A stretch of DNA of 64,000 nucleotides from Neelides folsomi (Eukaryota; Arthropoda; Collembola; Neelipleona; Neelidae): NCBI GenBank assembly GCA_034687125.1, contig JAQGBZ010000323.1:1-64000 (forward strand), given 5' to 3'. Under the pieces are notes generated by a model. That model saw only the letters and a program-made list of their open reading frames with translations. It had not been told where the DNA came from and made no database searches. A program made the position numbers and the translations under genes. This document shows, one piece after another, positions 34,386-46,900 of the stretch (positions are counted from its first letter, which is position 1; the number at the start of each line of letters is the position of its first letter).

Positions 34386-34625
34386 TAATGAACAGGAGTG
34401 AGACGGAATGAAGGGGGGACTGAAGTGGAATAGAGCGGAACAGGAGTGGAACAGAGGGGGACAGCAGTGAAACGAATAGGGAAGTTTGAGGGGTACAGAA
34501 GAAGTGAAACGGAAGAAGTAATTAGAGGGGTACAGAAGTTAAATGGAGGGGGAAAATTGAGGGGGACAGAAGTGGAACGGATGGGTGAATTGGAAGGGGA
34601 CAGAAGTTGTATGGAGGAGTTAATG
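34386..34625. repeat. Purine-rich degenerate tandem repeat
   Basis: About 240 bp nearly free of pyrimidines on the plus strand, made of diverged copies of GGGACAGAAGTGGAACGG-like units with variable spacing. Open frames across it are low-complexity by-products. Polypurine tracts of this kind can form triplex structures in vitro; here only the composition is seen. Confidence 0.65.
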
Positions 34626-34859
34626 GCACAGGTCAAACCGATGGCGTTTCTTACACCCACGGTTTTGAGAGATACCACGGTATTATTGGATACTGGTACT
34701 CGATGGGATACCGGCAAAAGGTGGACACGTCGGGACGACGGATCCGCTAGTAACTAGATAAATATAATGGGCAATGTATAATCTAAAACATTTGCTACAA
34801 AAAATATTGAATTTTTTTCCAAAGTTTGATGAATTTAGTTATCGGAAGTTTGGTAATAT

Positions 34860-35100
34860 AAAGTTGAGTGATTAAGGGGTTGAATCGCTTAGGGGCTGTG
34901 AAGGGTTGTGGAAGTAGGTGATACTTAAGTGCCATTGAGGGTCTTCACGAGTTGACGCGTGGGTCGTGAAGGGAAAGGAAGAGGAGAAACTCGAACCTTC
35001 AGTTCAACCAAAACTCCACTCGAGAAACAACGGAAACTTTCTTACTTCAACTTTCATCCAAACTCCCCCTCTTCCCAATATCACCTACAATTTCTCAGTT
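34860..35100. other. Purine-to-pyrimidine switch island
   Basis: The left half (to about 35000) is G/A-rich (GGAAAGGAAGAGGAGAAAC), the right half C/T-rich (CAAACTCCCCCTCTTCCC), relatively GC-rich for this window. No coding frame. First clear example of the series discussed in the findings. Confidence 0.45.
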
Positions 35101-35639
35101 AAATTGAGTCATAAAAACCTCCAAAATTATTCATGATCTTTTTTTCAACAATTTATAAAACCACTTAAAAATTTAAATAATATAAAATTGAATCAATATT
35201 ATACAAAAGTTTAAATATTTAAGATTTAATAGTAATAAAAACCAAGCACCTAATAATATATTCACAATATTGCAATAAACTAACTCTATATTATTTATAA
35301 AAATATAAGATTTAATAAAATTACAATTGAATATAAATTTACTAAATATTAAATAAAGTGCACAAAAAGTATTTTTAGTATTTTGGATCTTACCGGCAAT
35401 GTTCCAATGTAAAGTAAAATGTCTTAGAAGAATGTACGGCACATACCTATGTGAATGAACTACCTTATGAAAGAGAAGTACTTAAAATAAAACCAATCTT
35501 TATATTGATATGGTCCATATCTCAATAAAAGTGGTATAGGAAATATCCATTGAGTGATAATGGCATAATAGAAAGTGAAGTTTCATTAAAATGGTCTAAC
35601 AAAATGGTGAAAGTTTGTGTGAGAGACGGTAATGTGATT

Positions 35640-36090
35640 AGATGGTCTTCTCCTCATTGGAGATGAGATGGAGAAAGGTTGATTAAGAGTTCAAGTTGAC
35701 AGAAGAACCCAATTAGCATAATGTGGTTTAAAGGAGGGATCTAATGAGCCTTTGTTTCCAATGAACATTCGAAGACTCTCCACTTAATTGTAAATTCAAC
35801 GACGTCTTCTCCTTCTCTAAATATTTCATTTCCATTTTAACTCAATTCCAAGTTCCAGACAAAACCCTCAAACTTTTTTTATTGCTTCATATTCATATTG
35901 GGAATTTGGAGAAGTCGGTGGGAAATGGAGAACTTCTCGTTTTAAAGACAATAAAGACAATGAAGAACTCACAAGTTTTACTAAAAGAAGAAAAACTTTG
36001 GAGAGAAAAGGGAAATATTAATTGAAGTCTAATTAAGTTTAATGGAAGTGAAGTGGAAATGAATTTATTAAATGAAATAAATTGAAGGTT
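35640..36090. other. Purine/pyrimidine switch island upstream of dpr
   Basis: G/A-rich from 35640, C/T-rich from about 35780 to 35880, then G/A-rich again from about 35900 up to the dpr start. It may contain the dpr promoter. No coding frame. Confidence 0.4.
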
Positions 36091-36101
36091 TTTCATGGAG
36101 A

Positions 36102-39100
36102 ATGTCGCTATTGATTATAATCCTCTTCTTAGCATCAAGTAAGAACTTCCATTTATCATCACTTTATTCATAGATATAAAGAAACCAGAAACTATAAGAT
36201 TTTCTATTCTAATACCAAGTTGTTATAACCCAAAACCTATAAGTACTTGTATGTATCTCTTATAATATAATAATGTTAGATAACACGTTGAATAAGTTCA
36301 CTATTGAAAAACATAGTTTCGTTTTTACTCCGTAAATGTACATTCTTAACAATAGGAAATTGCACATAAACTAAGTTATATAGGAATGTAGTGTATTTTT
36401 TATTTTCACTATGATTGTGCTATTGTTATGTAACAAGAAATGACAATAACATTTGTTAGCATTTTCGTCCCAAACGAGTTTAATGAAATATAAATATAAT
36501 GAATTGTGGTAATTTAATAAGAAATAAATTTTTTGTTTATTCTCCAATTTTCCTTTACGACACTTGGTTGTGTTTGAGGTCCTCGTAATTCCATGTTATA
36601 ATGGCCATAACATACTTAATATGAATTACTGTTATAAAATGAGTTGTGTGAAAGAGCCCCAACCAAACATCCTTGAGAATGTAATTAATTGGTCAATAAA
36701 AGAAAGAACTTTATTGAATTTCCCCAATAAATGTCAACTGTTCGGTTCATTCCAACGCTCAAGTTTTATTTAATAAACTTGTATTACTTCAGCTGTCTAA
36801 TAAAAAATCCCTTGTTTATTCAATTTATATTGGATTAAAATTTCTCTTTTCTGCTTTAATGCTTTCACTGACATGCTGCGCAATTTATCTAACCTAACTG
36901 ATATCTCTACTTATTACCTAATATACAGTCTTACAGTACTAATAAGAGTAGAAATCCTATAAAAGAATAATTTATAAAATAAACACAGATATTTGTAGTA
37001 ATGAAGTTATAAAAATATTTGCCAATACAATATTCTTACAATATTTCTTTTATAAATATTAACGCTTCTCTCATATAATATAGATTTCTTTCTTATAGAT
37101 TTGTTAGTTGAGAGCGAAGATGTGAGTTTTGGAATTGAGGAGAAGCCTTTGGAAAGTCATTCGGTGAATGTGAGGTGAGACATTAATTATTCCACAACTC
37201 TCTGGTTTGTGAGCCCAAACGATAACTCAGGAGTGAGGAAGGGAAATGAGTTCTTTTCTCTTCCAGACACCACCACCATTCTCATCCCTACGGGCCACAT
37301 TTTGAAGAAGAGGGAAAGAACGTGACGGTCAAAGAAGGAGCACAAACCTCGTTTGACTGCAGAGTTTCCTTCATAGAAGATAAAATGGTAAAGATTTTTA
37401 TACACTCCCTGATTCCACCATGCATTTTATATGAACAGATCTTATCCAACAAAAATCTTTTTAAAAAGCATTATTTTATTTGGATTTTTGCAAACTCGAC
37501 ATTGTTTAAATTCAAAGCTACAACTTTCACCAGCTCAGATTTCCAAAATGCTAAATTTTTAATAACTTTAATAAATATTTAAGGTGTCTTGGGTTCGAAG
37601 GCGATTTGATGAATTGGAATTGCTGACTGTTGGAATTCAAAATCACAGCGCGGACGGACGAATCACTTCGGATTTTAAATACCCGAATAATTGGCGGTTG
37701 TTCATTAGAAATGCTTCAAGAGGAGATTCGGGCCTTTACATGTGCCAGATCTCAACTCACCCGCCGAAAGTGCTCGAGATCAAATTAGTTGTTGAAGGCA
37801 AGTGGAATTTTTAAAAGAGACTTTTTAAAGGGGAATTTAAATTGAAGTTGATGAGACAATTGGGATTTTCTTTTTTAGCACCTGAGGTCTTTATAGAGAA
37901 TTCTCTTGGAAAACGAATCTCGGAAGTTCACTATCAAGAAGGCTCAACGTTATCTCTCGTATGCTCAGGTAAAATAAATTTTAATATTTCCCCTTGATAA
38001 CTCCATAATGCTATAAATGTAGTTATACTTTATTTACGAACACTAAACAGGGAAATACCATACATATTCTATGGTATAGCTATAATTTAAGATAATGTGT
38101 AACTGTATATTCAAGACGACTTGTGTACCATAAATATAGAGTACCATACCATATTTTACCTACATGTATAGTATACATAAGTATTTAAGTGTATAAAAGT
38201 AAAATAATACTTTAACTCTCGTCGTATAAGATTAAAAAAACTAGTACATTGTATTTTGTATAAAGTGCGTGGTCATATAAAGTAAATAGTTATATCGACC
38301 TAAGTAAATGCATGAACGGAAAATTTAGATGTAAGTGCCATAAGGTTAAAGGTTATTCATTTCTTCCCCCGGTGTTCGCTAATATCTCTTTTGTGACGTG
38401 AATATTGCTTTTATTACCTCCTTCCACTCCTGTCACATATTTTACACTATATGAATTACCTGCCCAATTTTTCCCATTCATTTTATTTCCATTTTTCTCT
38501 TAAATTCAATTTTTTAAATACGCGCTTTCACTTTTAATATTATTTTGCCCTTATAAAAGATTCTTTGTATACAGTATCCTAGTTATTTGGTACACACATT
38601 TTCCATTTAAGCATATTTTCTCCACTTATTCTAATATTATCAGATCAGTATACGTAATACAGGTACATACTTAAGTAAATATCAATATAATCCCTTATTG
38701 CTTATACCGTATATCTATCAAAGGATTTTAAAAATTTTAACAAATATCTATCCTATATAAATATATTTTAGTAAGTGTTATACTTGTAGTTTTAATGCGC
38801 TTGAGCTTTACTAATTCCTTGTTATAAATCTGAAATGACTAATTTGTGTATTCAAACTCAAAATTGCATGTTTAATGGCCTTAGCTATAAAGGTAATGGA
38901 AATGAGGCGTAATTAAGATAGGTTCAATCATGAAGATTCCGTACTTAAAGGAGATGTTTTGAATTGGGCAAGGGAAATAATTGTTCGTAAGAGCACTTAA
39001 ATAGCTTTGGAATGCAATGAGATGAAAGGAGTTCTCATGTTTAAATCTGATCTCCTTGTCTCTAATGATATTTTGCGGTGTTTAGTAATTGGAGTCGAGT

Positions 39101-39789
39101 TTAAAGGGTCTCTCTAATGAAATGGGCTCTTGAAATGGTTTTAGTGCGTAAAGTGGAATCAAGGGAAGTTTCCTGGTACCGGAACTCGGATTTACTCAAC
39201 CAAGATGTGATTCGGGGCGGTGTGAGCATTAGAACTGAAATCACAAGTTCAAGCGGACGAAGCGTCCTTAAAGTTGCTCGAGTAAGTCGGAAGGACAGCG
39301 GAACTTATTCGTGTACAGCGCCTCCACATAAAGCAACCGTGTCCGTCCACGTTCTCGCTGGTACTTTTTCAATAATTTATCCAAAGCCAATATCAACATA
39401 CGAGTACAAATACATAAAGTTATTTTTGATTAAAGGTAAGAAAACTCCTAACCTCTAAATAGAGGGTTATCTTTATGAAATTAAATACTACATATAAGGT
39501 ACATGTTACTTTTCGATTAAGATTCTAAATTTTCTTCAGATTATTTATTTTTCCTTAAATATTAAGTTCTTAAGTGGTTAGAAAGTGTCAGTGCCAGATA
39601 TTTCCCAAACAGGCTTCAAATAAGTTTTAGTTTAAAAAATTAAAAAGTTTAATTTAACTTTTAGGCGGAGAAGCTCCTGCGGAACTTCATCACAACGACG
39701 GCTTCTCGACCACCCACAACGAACCAACACACCGTCTCATCTCAATAATACTCATCATACACTTAATAATACATATTAAACTTAATTAA
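36102..39789 (+). CDS. dpr: Dpr-family two-Ig neuronal surface protein
   Basis: Cell-surface recognition protein; in Drosophila Dpr proteins bind DIP proteins on synaptic partners. Seven exons, 36102-36138, 37099-37174, 37267-37387, 37584-37797, 37879-37968, 39145-39360 and 39665-39789, about 292 residues. The ATG seven bases upstream (36095) is excluded because its frame hits a stop in exon 2; the chosen frame gives a signal peptide, MSLLIIILFLAS. Ig1: NVTVKEGAQTSFDCRV, VSWVRRR (Dpr signature), LLTVGIQNHSADGRI, DSGLYMCQISTHPP. Ig2: EGSTLSLVCS, VSWYRNSDLL, IRGGVSI, KDSGTYSCTAPPHKATVSVHVL. The last exon has GGEAPAELHH and a hydrophobic end (LISIILIIHLIIHI) fitting GPI attachment. Intron 4 starts with GC in a good AG|GCAAGT context. 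AATAAA at about 39862. The family is firm; which dpr it is cannot be told. Confidence 0.92.
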
Positions 39790-40871
39790 ACTAAATTAAA
39801 CTAAATTAAAGAAATGTATGTATACTCGCGGTTTTATTTCAAATGACGAAGGATATAATGAAATAAATGAATTATAAAGCTCATTATTCATTCTTTTTAA
39901 TATTAAAACATACATGCTTATATCTTACATTACATTTACATGTATCCATACATCATACATTACATTTACATACAGGTTTGTACTAAACTGAACTTAACAT
40001 TATATATTTTTGATAGAACATATTTTGTATACTAAAAGTAATTAGAATTACCTATATAGAAATAATGCATTATACCTAGGATTTTTCGATTATGGTTATC
40101 GTTGTAGTTCTGCTCTTTGAGTTTCAATTATACGTAATGAGATGGTCATAAATATTTAAATAGTAAGTAAAACATTATTAGTAATGTAGAATAATTAAGA
40201 GTAAGGATGGGAAGGGGGAAAGGATTTTGAAGGTAAATAAGAGCTATTGGATTTTGTTCAATTAGTTTCGGGAAGCTTTGGTTGTTTGTCGAGACACCGC
40301 AGATATTGGAATTTGTATAGAATCCGGGTCTCAGAATGGGGGCGTTAATCAGCTTCTCCCCCCTTTGTATTAACAATGATAATATCCAAATTCACACTGT
40401 TCTGATTCCATGTTGTAATCTCCTATTTCATTATTCCGCCCATTTGCCTATAAATCATTTAGATTTTATTGTACAGCGGCGGAGCTTTTAGCGCCCACGT
40501 GCATAATGCTGCGAAATGAATGTGAGAGAGAGGAAGTGAACTCACACGAGTCCATTAGGAAAGAACAACCCGGTTTTCTCCACACGAGAGAAGAAGGAAC
40601 ACAAATTCGCATTTTCTCCTCCTTCCTTTCCTTGGAGGCGAAAGGTGAAAAGACAGACGGAGTCAATCGATACAAAACTCCCTTTATACATTCCTTCCTT
40701 AATCCTCCTTCAACCTCTCATACTTCACAAATACAAAAACTCACCCCCTCTTCAATACCCAAAAATCAATAACCTATATTTCCTCTTTAAAACTCATTGT
40801 TTTACTATCTTTCTATTTTATGATATTTCTGTAAATTAAAACATTGAAAATAATCCAATATGAATGGCTAA

Positions 40872-40950
40872 TATTTTTATTTTGTGATATACTTATGATA
40901 CATAAAAGGTACTTTATACTTATAAGTTAAGTATATCACAAAATAAATAA
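40872..40950. repeat. Long hairpin (23-bp arms)
   Basis: TATTTTGTGATATACTTA and its complement TAAGTATATCACAAAATA form a near-perfect stem of about 23 bp around a loop of about 32 bases. It may be a small foldback element. Confidence 0.6.
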
Positions 40951-42399
40951 AGATATATACCATATTATATTACTTTATTATTTTCCAATAGGTAAGAAAA
41001 GATTTTATTTTAGATTTTTATACAATTGGTAATTTGTACAATGTTCTTTAATTTTTATATTTTTATATTTTTGGCCTGTAACGTATGAGGATTCCTTTTA
41101 TTTCCAATTGGACCTCTCACATTTTTGAAGATAATTAAATTAAATAAAAATGGGCGTTTGTGTGGGAAAATTGAATTTTGTGTGTAAAGGAGGGAAAGTA
41201 CGTCAAGTGAATTTGAAGTAAGTATAGAAAAATTGAATTTGATCTTGTGAGAAATAGAGGAATGATACTCTTCCCCGCATCCCGCCTATGCATTTCCTCT
41301 CAAAAGTCACTTGAAGAATTTAGTCCAAGGATTTTGAACGACTGGATCAAGTGTCATGGAGAAGGAAGACTTCAAATTCACTCAGGATCACGAAGACTCC
41401 GTGTTTAGATAGGAAAGACTTTCTTGTATGAGAGTTGACTTTTGTGTCTTGGCGAGTTTTTCCTTCCCGCACTCAAACTCGTTTAAGAGAAAAAAAGTAA
41501 AAAAGGGGGGTTTCAGTGGGCGGAACCTCGTTAGGACTTAAAATCCAGCTGGGCTCAGTTGAAAACTCAAAGGATCAAAAGGATTCTCCCTTATTAAACG
41601 GAAACTTTGGGAGAGGAGAAAACAGAGGACCTTTTTAATTCTCATACTCGTAAAAAAGTTCTCTCATTAAACCCATTGGCTCATCTTCAACCTCACGGGA
41701 GATTATGAACATCATTAGATTTTATTGACTATCTCTTACATATTTCTATAGCAACCGCAGTCCCATTCCATCCCACTAATTCTACCAAGCAAATGATGGG
41801 AAGCTATACTACTTATACCAATACTTTTATATGCTATAGGTAATATTTGTATACTAACAATAAGTACCATAGTTCCTATAGTTTACTAAAAATTTTATTT
41901 TCCGAACCTATTGGAATATTGACCTTAATACCATGAAATATCTCAATAGTTTTTTTGCAAATAAGCGTTTGGAAGAAAGTAAAGAGGAAAAAGTTTTCAC
42001 TATTACGACTATTACCAGATATTATTTTAATAAATCATATTGATTTTAATCTTATTTTTAATGAAAAAAATAAATTTGATTCTAACAAAAAATTAAATTA
42101 TTATTTTTTCAATTATGACTTGATTTAATTTAATATTTAAGTGCTAATGAATAGATTGATTTTGCTGATATAAAATCAAGATGTATAATTTACATATATT
42201 ATAGGAGTAATAACCATATAGCCAATAATTAAAAATTATTAAATGTTTAATAAAGTAGATATCTAAATATAGTAGTTTCAGTAACGTTAGCAACATCATT
42301 AAATTAATTTACTTATAAATTCTATAATATATCAGGTATATTAGCAGTTTCCTATAAAATCAGGTTTTTACGATTTCCTTGTATGACTCAAATGGTTTT

Positions 42400-42770
42400 T
42401 ATCTTTGAAATAATGGGATATAGAGAGAATATGTTCGGTTGTTACGGGCGAAGATAAGGTAGATTTTCATTCCGAATTTGAGACCATTTTGTCTTGGGAG
42501 AGAAATGATAGCGAGAAATGTGAAGGAGTAGATGAGGCGAGGAGATTTGAAAGGATTTGAGTGTGAGAGTCCAGTGAGTTGGAGATTGAGTTCATCAATC
42601 ATAGAAGCTCATCCAAATATGATTTATAGAATTTATACCATTGCCCTCTCATTCATCCATAGAGAAATTATTGATTCGGTTCTTTTCCAATTACATTCTT
42701 CCATTTCCTCCTTCGAGATCTTCGCGATCTTGTTCCAAAAACAAAAAAATATTTCAAACCAAATCCTTTA
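42400..42770. other. Purine-to-pyrimidine switch island
   Basis: Strong example: G/A-rich from 42410 to 42590 (GGAGTAGATGAGGCGAGGAG), then C/T-rich from 42605 to 42740 (CTTCCATTTCCTCCTTCGAG). Not coding by composition or homology. Confidence 0.45.
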
Positions 42771-43455
42771 AATCTTTTGGATCTTCCGAATTTTTAAAAA
42801 TCCCACTAAATAATATTTTTTGACCATGTGTTGCGGAACGTTGAAAGCGATAAAATAAATTGTTCAGAATAAAAATATTACCAAACACATGTGTTTACCG
42901 TTATTATTACGTTCCTGGAGATATGACTACAAATGTTTGATATTTAAATTCCAAATTTGGGAGTTGGAAAATAGGTTCAACATTTTGAATGCTTTCATTT
43001 CCATAGATACATTCCGAATATCAAAACACAGGTTGAAATGACATTCCGGTTCCAGAAGAATTTTGTGCAACTTCATCACTTTTCAGAATTGTTTGTATTT
43101 GAATTTAGATCCTTCGTCTCTGTTTGCATAATATTATAAACGATTGACTACACAATTGGATTTCCTATCCTTTCTCCAAATAAGGGTATAAAACCCAATT
43201 GGGAATTAGAGAGAATCTTAAACTGTATAACACAGTGTATATTATTTCTTGTATTCACCCTTTGAAATCTTTGTACAAACAAAGAAATGACATTACTAGA
43301 TGAAATTGCAGATAAAGGAAGCATAAATAAAAATGCGCATCTTTTGTATCTCTAGTTCTCTAGGATAGGATACTTGTGTATATGAATTGTACGAATTGTA
43401 TGAATTTCCATATTGTATGAAAAAGATTGCAAATGAGATGAACCTGAAGAATGTA

Positions 43456-43939
43456 ACGAGTGGCCCAGAGATTGTTAGGTTTTTTTAAATCGATTATAAC
43501 TTTTAGATGGATAATCATATAAAAATATTAAGATGGTCATTAGATGGGGAATACAATATTTTATTATATATGTCAATCTAAAAACTGAAATTTTTAAACC
43601 CAAAATAAACGACTGTCACTTTTCTGTACGAAAGTCTCCACAGTTTTCACTTTTCAACATTTTAAATTTATCTTGAAGTTGAACAATGGAATTGAAAGAT
43701 GCCATTTCCCAAGCATTTGCTGAAGTCCCAGTTGAAATGTGCAAACTAGCATGCGAAGCAGTATAAGGTTGCTTTCAAAGATGCATTGAAGTTAACGGGG
43801 CTCAATTAACAAATTAAAGTTTATATTTTGTATTACATGATATATAAGGTATATACCTTCTAATTTTAATGAAATTCTGTTGAGGAATAAAAAAGATATT
43901 AACGATTTAAAAAAACCTATCAATCTCTGGGCCACTCTG
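43456..43939 (+). mobile_element. Mariner-type element, deleted
   Basis: A 484-bp element with inverted ends of about 45 bases (GAGTGGCCCAGAGATTG with following GTTTTTTTAAATCG) flanked by TA on both sides. Near the right end the plus strand keeps the tail of a transposase (ELKDAISQAFAEVPVEMC, then CFQRCIEVNGAQL), with a stop in between. It is a relative of the 28.57-kb element: right-end sequences around ATATATAAGGTATATACCTTC are shared. Confidence 0.82.
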
Positions 43940-43941
43940 TA

Positions 43942-46900
43942 CATGGACAGAAACTTGGTTTAGTTGGTTTTATCAAATGTATGTAAAATTTGTGTAATGT
44001 AAGTTGAAAAAGTTTTTTTTATTGTTGGATTCTCCTTCTTTTCATATTAAACAATGTTTAAGAAGAATGTTGAGAAAGGGTAAAGTAGGCGGAAGGGCGG
44101 GAATGTAGGTGATTCAATTCTACAAACTTTACTACTTTCACATCTCCACATACACAGAGAAGACCAAACCTCCCAACGTCACTTTAAACTTCACAATAAA
44201 CTCTCCCGACTTTTTTAAACCTCCAAACTTTTCTAAAAATTCACTTTTACATTTACTTTTTTATCGTCTCCAAGGGAACAAAATATAAAGGATGGCCCCA
44301 ACGACCTAATTTATCCCCACTCGAATCTTTTATCAGAAAATCTGTGGAAATTGATAATTTAATTTTGAGAAATTATTGATGTCAAAATGGCAGTTTAAAT
44401 TTACGCGGTTGACTTCAACTTTGGCGAAACAATTATTAAGGGAAAATCTGAACCAGGGGAGTTATTATCTCTCGTTACTGACAATGGAAATCTCCCATAG
44501 AGACTCATCATAGGGGAAGGATAGGGGAACCTCGTGGTAATTTATTTACTCAAAGGGACAAAACGTCTGCCAATGAATGTCCCATATGGGAACGCAAGCA
44601 AACGCAAATATCAGAGTTGAGGTCTTATAAGGTATTTGAGTATTTGCTATAGGTCGAGTGATTTCCTCTCAAAATTCATCATCATCCCCCCACTGAGTAT
44701 CTTCCCATTAAAAATGAAAACCATTCATACAAATATTTCCCTCATTCTCTCATTGTATTCTCCATTTTTTATGATTCAGACCGTCAATTCCATTCTTGTT
44801 TACATGTGTCAAATATTGTTTACTCCCATGTCCCATGTTTAGTATGAATAAAGAGGCCGTCATTATAAATCCCCATTAAATTATTTATAAACCATGTCAT
44901 TATTAAAAATAAATCAGCCCTATTTTCAAAATTATATTTGTACATACTGTGCAAATAATAGAAGTAAATACACAAAAATTTATTTACATGTCATGTCCAT
45001 TAATTCAACAAAACATACATTTATAGTTACACATTAAACATAGTGTTACATTCTTATGTATATATTTGTTCTTACATATGTGTAAGTGTAACATCATAAT
45101 TTTATCAACATTTACAATTTCTCATATGAACTGACAGTTTTTGATAATTAATGAGTTATTTGAGGTCATTGTATGAAAGATAATAGAGTTGAATAATTAT
45201 GGGTTGTATAATGAGCGCAAAGGTGAGTTTGAAGTTAAATGACGTTTTTGTTCGTTAATCTCCAGAAGTCTCATAAATAAACCGCAGAGGTCTCGGGAGA
45301 ACTGAAGGGGAATTTGAGGGATGAGGACGTGATGGGATTTGCTGGTGGAAATGTCAATTTGGCTCCGTTCATTTTAAATGCCTATTTACATTCAGAATAT
45401 TCAATGGGGAAATGAAGGGAGAATATTGAGAAGTTGGACGGGAAGTTTCATCCAGAAAACCGAGTGAGTTGAACAAAGAATGAGGAATATTGAAATACCT
45501 GAAATTCTATAACCTTATTTATCACTTCTTCCTCGCACGTTCAAACTTCCCTCACCAGTTTCAAATATTTCTTTTCAAATTACACCATGAATTTTATCTC
45601 TGAGAATTTATGTAAACATGACTTTTAAATGCGAATTTCTATACACGTTGCATCTACCATACATATTTACATTCAGTCAGTGAGCCAGTAGTACAGGTAC
45701 AATTGTATAGCTGACAATAATAAATAAATAAGAGAGACATAAATCACACAAAGAAATAGAGTTCAATATAAGACGTTTATATACTCACACTGACAATGTG
45801 CAAATCACAATGAAATTTTGAGAATCTTATTAAGTACGGTAAAAGATCTTTCGGAGTTTTATTGAGAAAAAGTTATTTGAGTTATTTGGAACACAATAGA
45901 TCTTTGTGCAGTTTTATTTATAGGACGCTATAGGACGGAAAGTTAATGGGAGTGTTAATAATTAAAGTTGGATTAAAAATGGATCGATGGGAGATCCATG
46001 GAGTTGAAATGAGTAATCCCGCACTGAAGAAACTCCTTTTGCGGAACCAGCAGAACAAATCAAATTATCCCTATCAAATTGAATTAACTTTTCATCCAAT
46101 GGCCCCCAAATCTTTTTTTTCAATACAGCGCTTCTCTAAATATTCACCATTTCTTATGTCGGTTCTTGCCGTGCCAACTTGGTCCGACGAGAGGTTATGG
46201 GATATTTGCCAATTATTTATCTCTGCACATAAAAACTTTAAAGGGAAAACACACTTTCAGCTTTCTTTCACTTCTCTTCTTTCCAGCCTTGTTACCGCTG
46301 ATACGTAGAGTATTTATATAACGTTCGGTATATACAAGTATTTTATATGTAAGCATTTATGTACAGAATCTGTATCTGATTTACGAATTTACCTATCACT
46401 ACATACAAGTTATAACACAACAACAGCAAAAACTTTATTCACCTCTAAATAGGAGGAAATTTCTAAGGGTTTTTTTTATTATAGGAGAAAGATTTTGGAT
46501 TGAAAACCTATAAAAATTGAATATAAAAGATTTAGGTAGTTTAGAGATTTTTTCTAATTTCAATTCAGCCATCATTTTACAGTTAAGAGGAAAAAGTAAG
46601 GCAAATTGGAATTGGGTGAAATAAAGGGGAAATTCTTTCAACAATTGAATTTCCTTTGAAGGGCCCAATTGGATTTTTTGAATTAAAAGTTTAGCTTTGG
46701 ACTGCTAAAGTAAAATCAGGTCTTGTGTGAAAGCTAGGCTTAATTGAAATTAAGCATAGTAAAACCCTATTGCTCAACTGTAAAATGAAAGTAGGTATTA
46801 AAACTTTGAATATTCCCTCTTTATTGGGTATATCTTTGGAAAGATATGGGGACTTGGAACGTCTTTATCATATAAGAATTAGAATGTAAATGATACGTAA

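Larger units (their letters stand above)
39790..43455. other. Gene-poor tract, part 1
   Basis: Starts with the dpr 3' UTR. No protein homology in any frame. Contains a long hairpin at 40872-40950 and purine-to-pyrimidine islands at about 40180-40470, 40500-40770, 41140-41310, 41500-41710 and 42400-42770. Many short open frames here are by-products of the skewed composition. Confidence 0.5.

Noticed and set aside
34446-34757. 103-codon frame and its minus-strand partner
   Set aside because: Both are low-complexity readings of the polypurine repeat without homology.
36095-36138. Upstream ATG (MENVAIDY) as dpr start
   Set aside because: Spliced to exon 2 this frame ends at once in a stop; the ATG seven bases later gives a signal peptide and the correct phase.
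40506-40772. 88-codon frame across an island
   Set aside because: No homology, no splice context; composition follows the purine-to-pyrimidine switch.
45946-46308. 120-codon frame in the gene-poor tract
   Set aside because: No recognisable domain, no flanking exon, same compositional bias as other islands.
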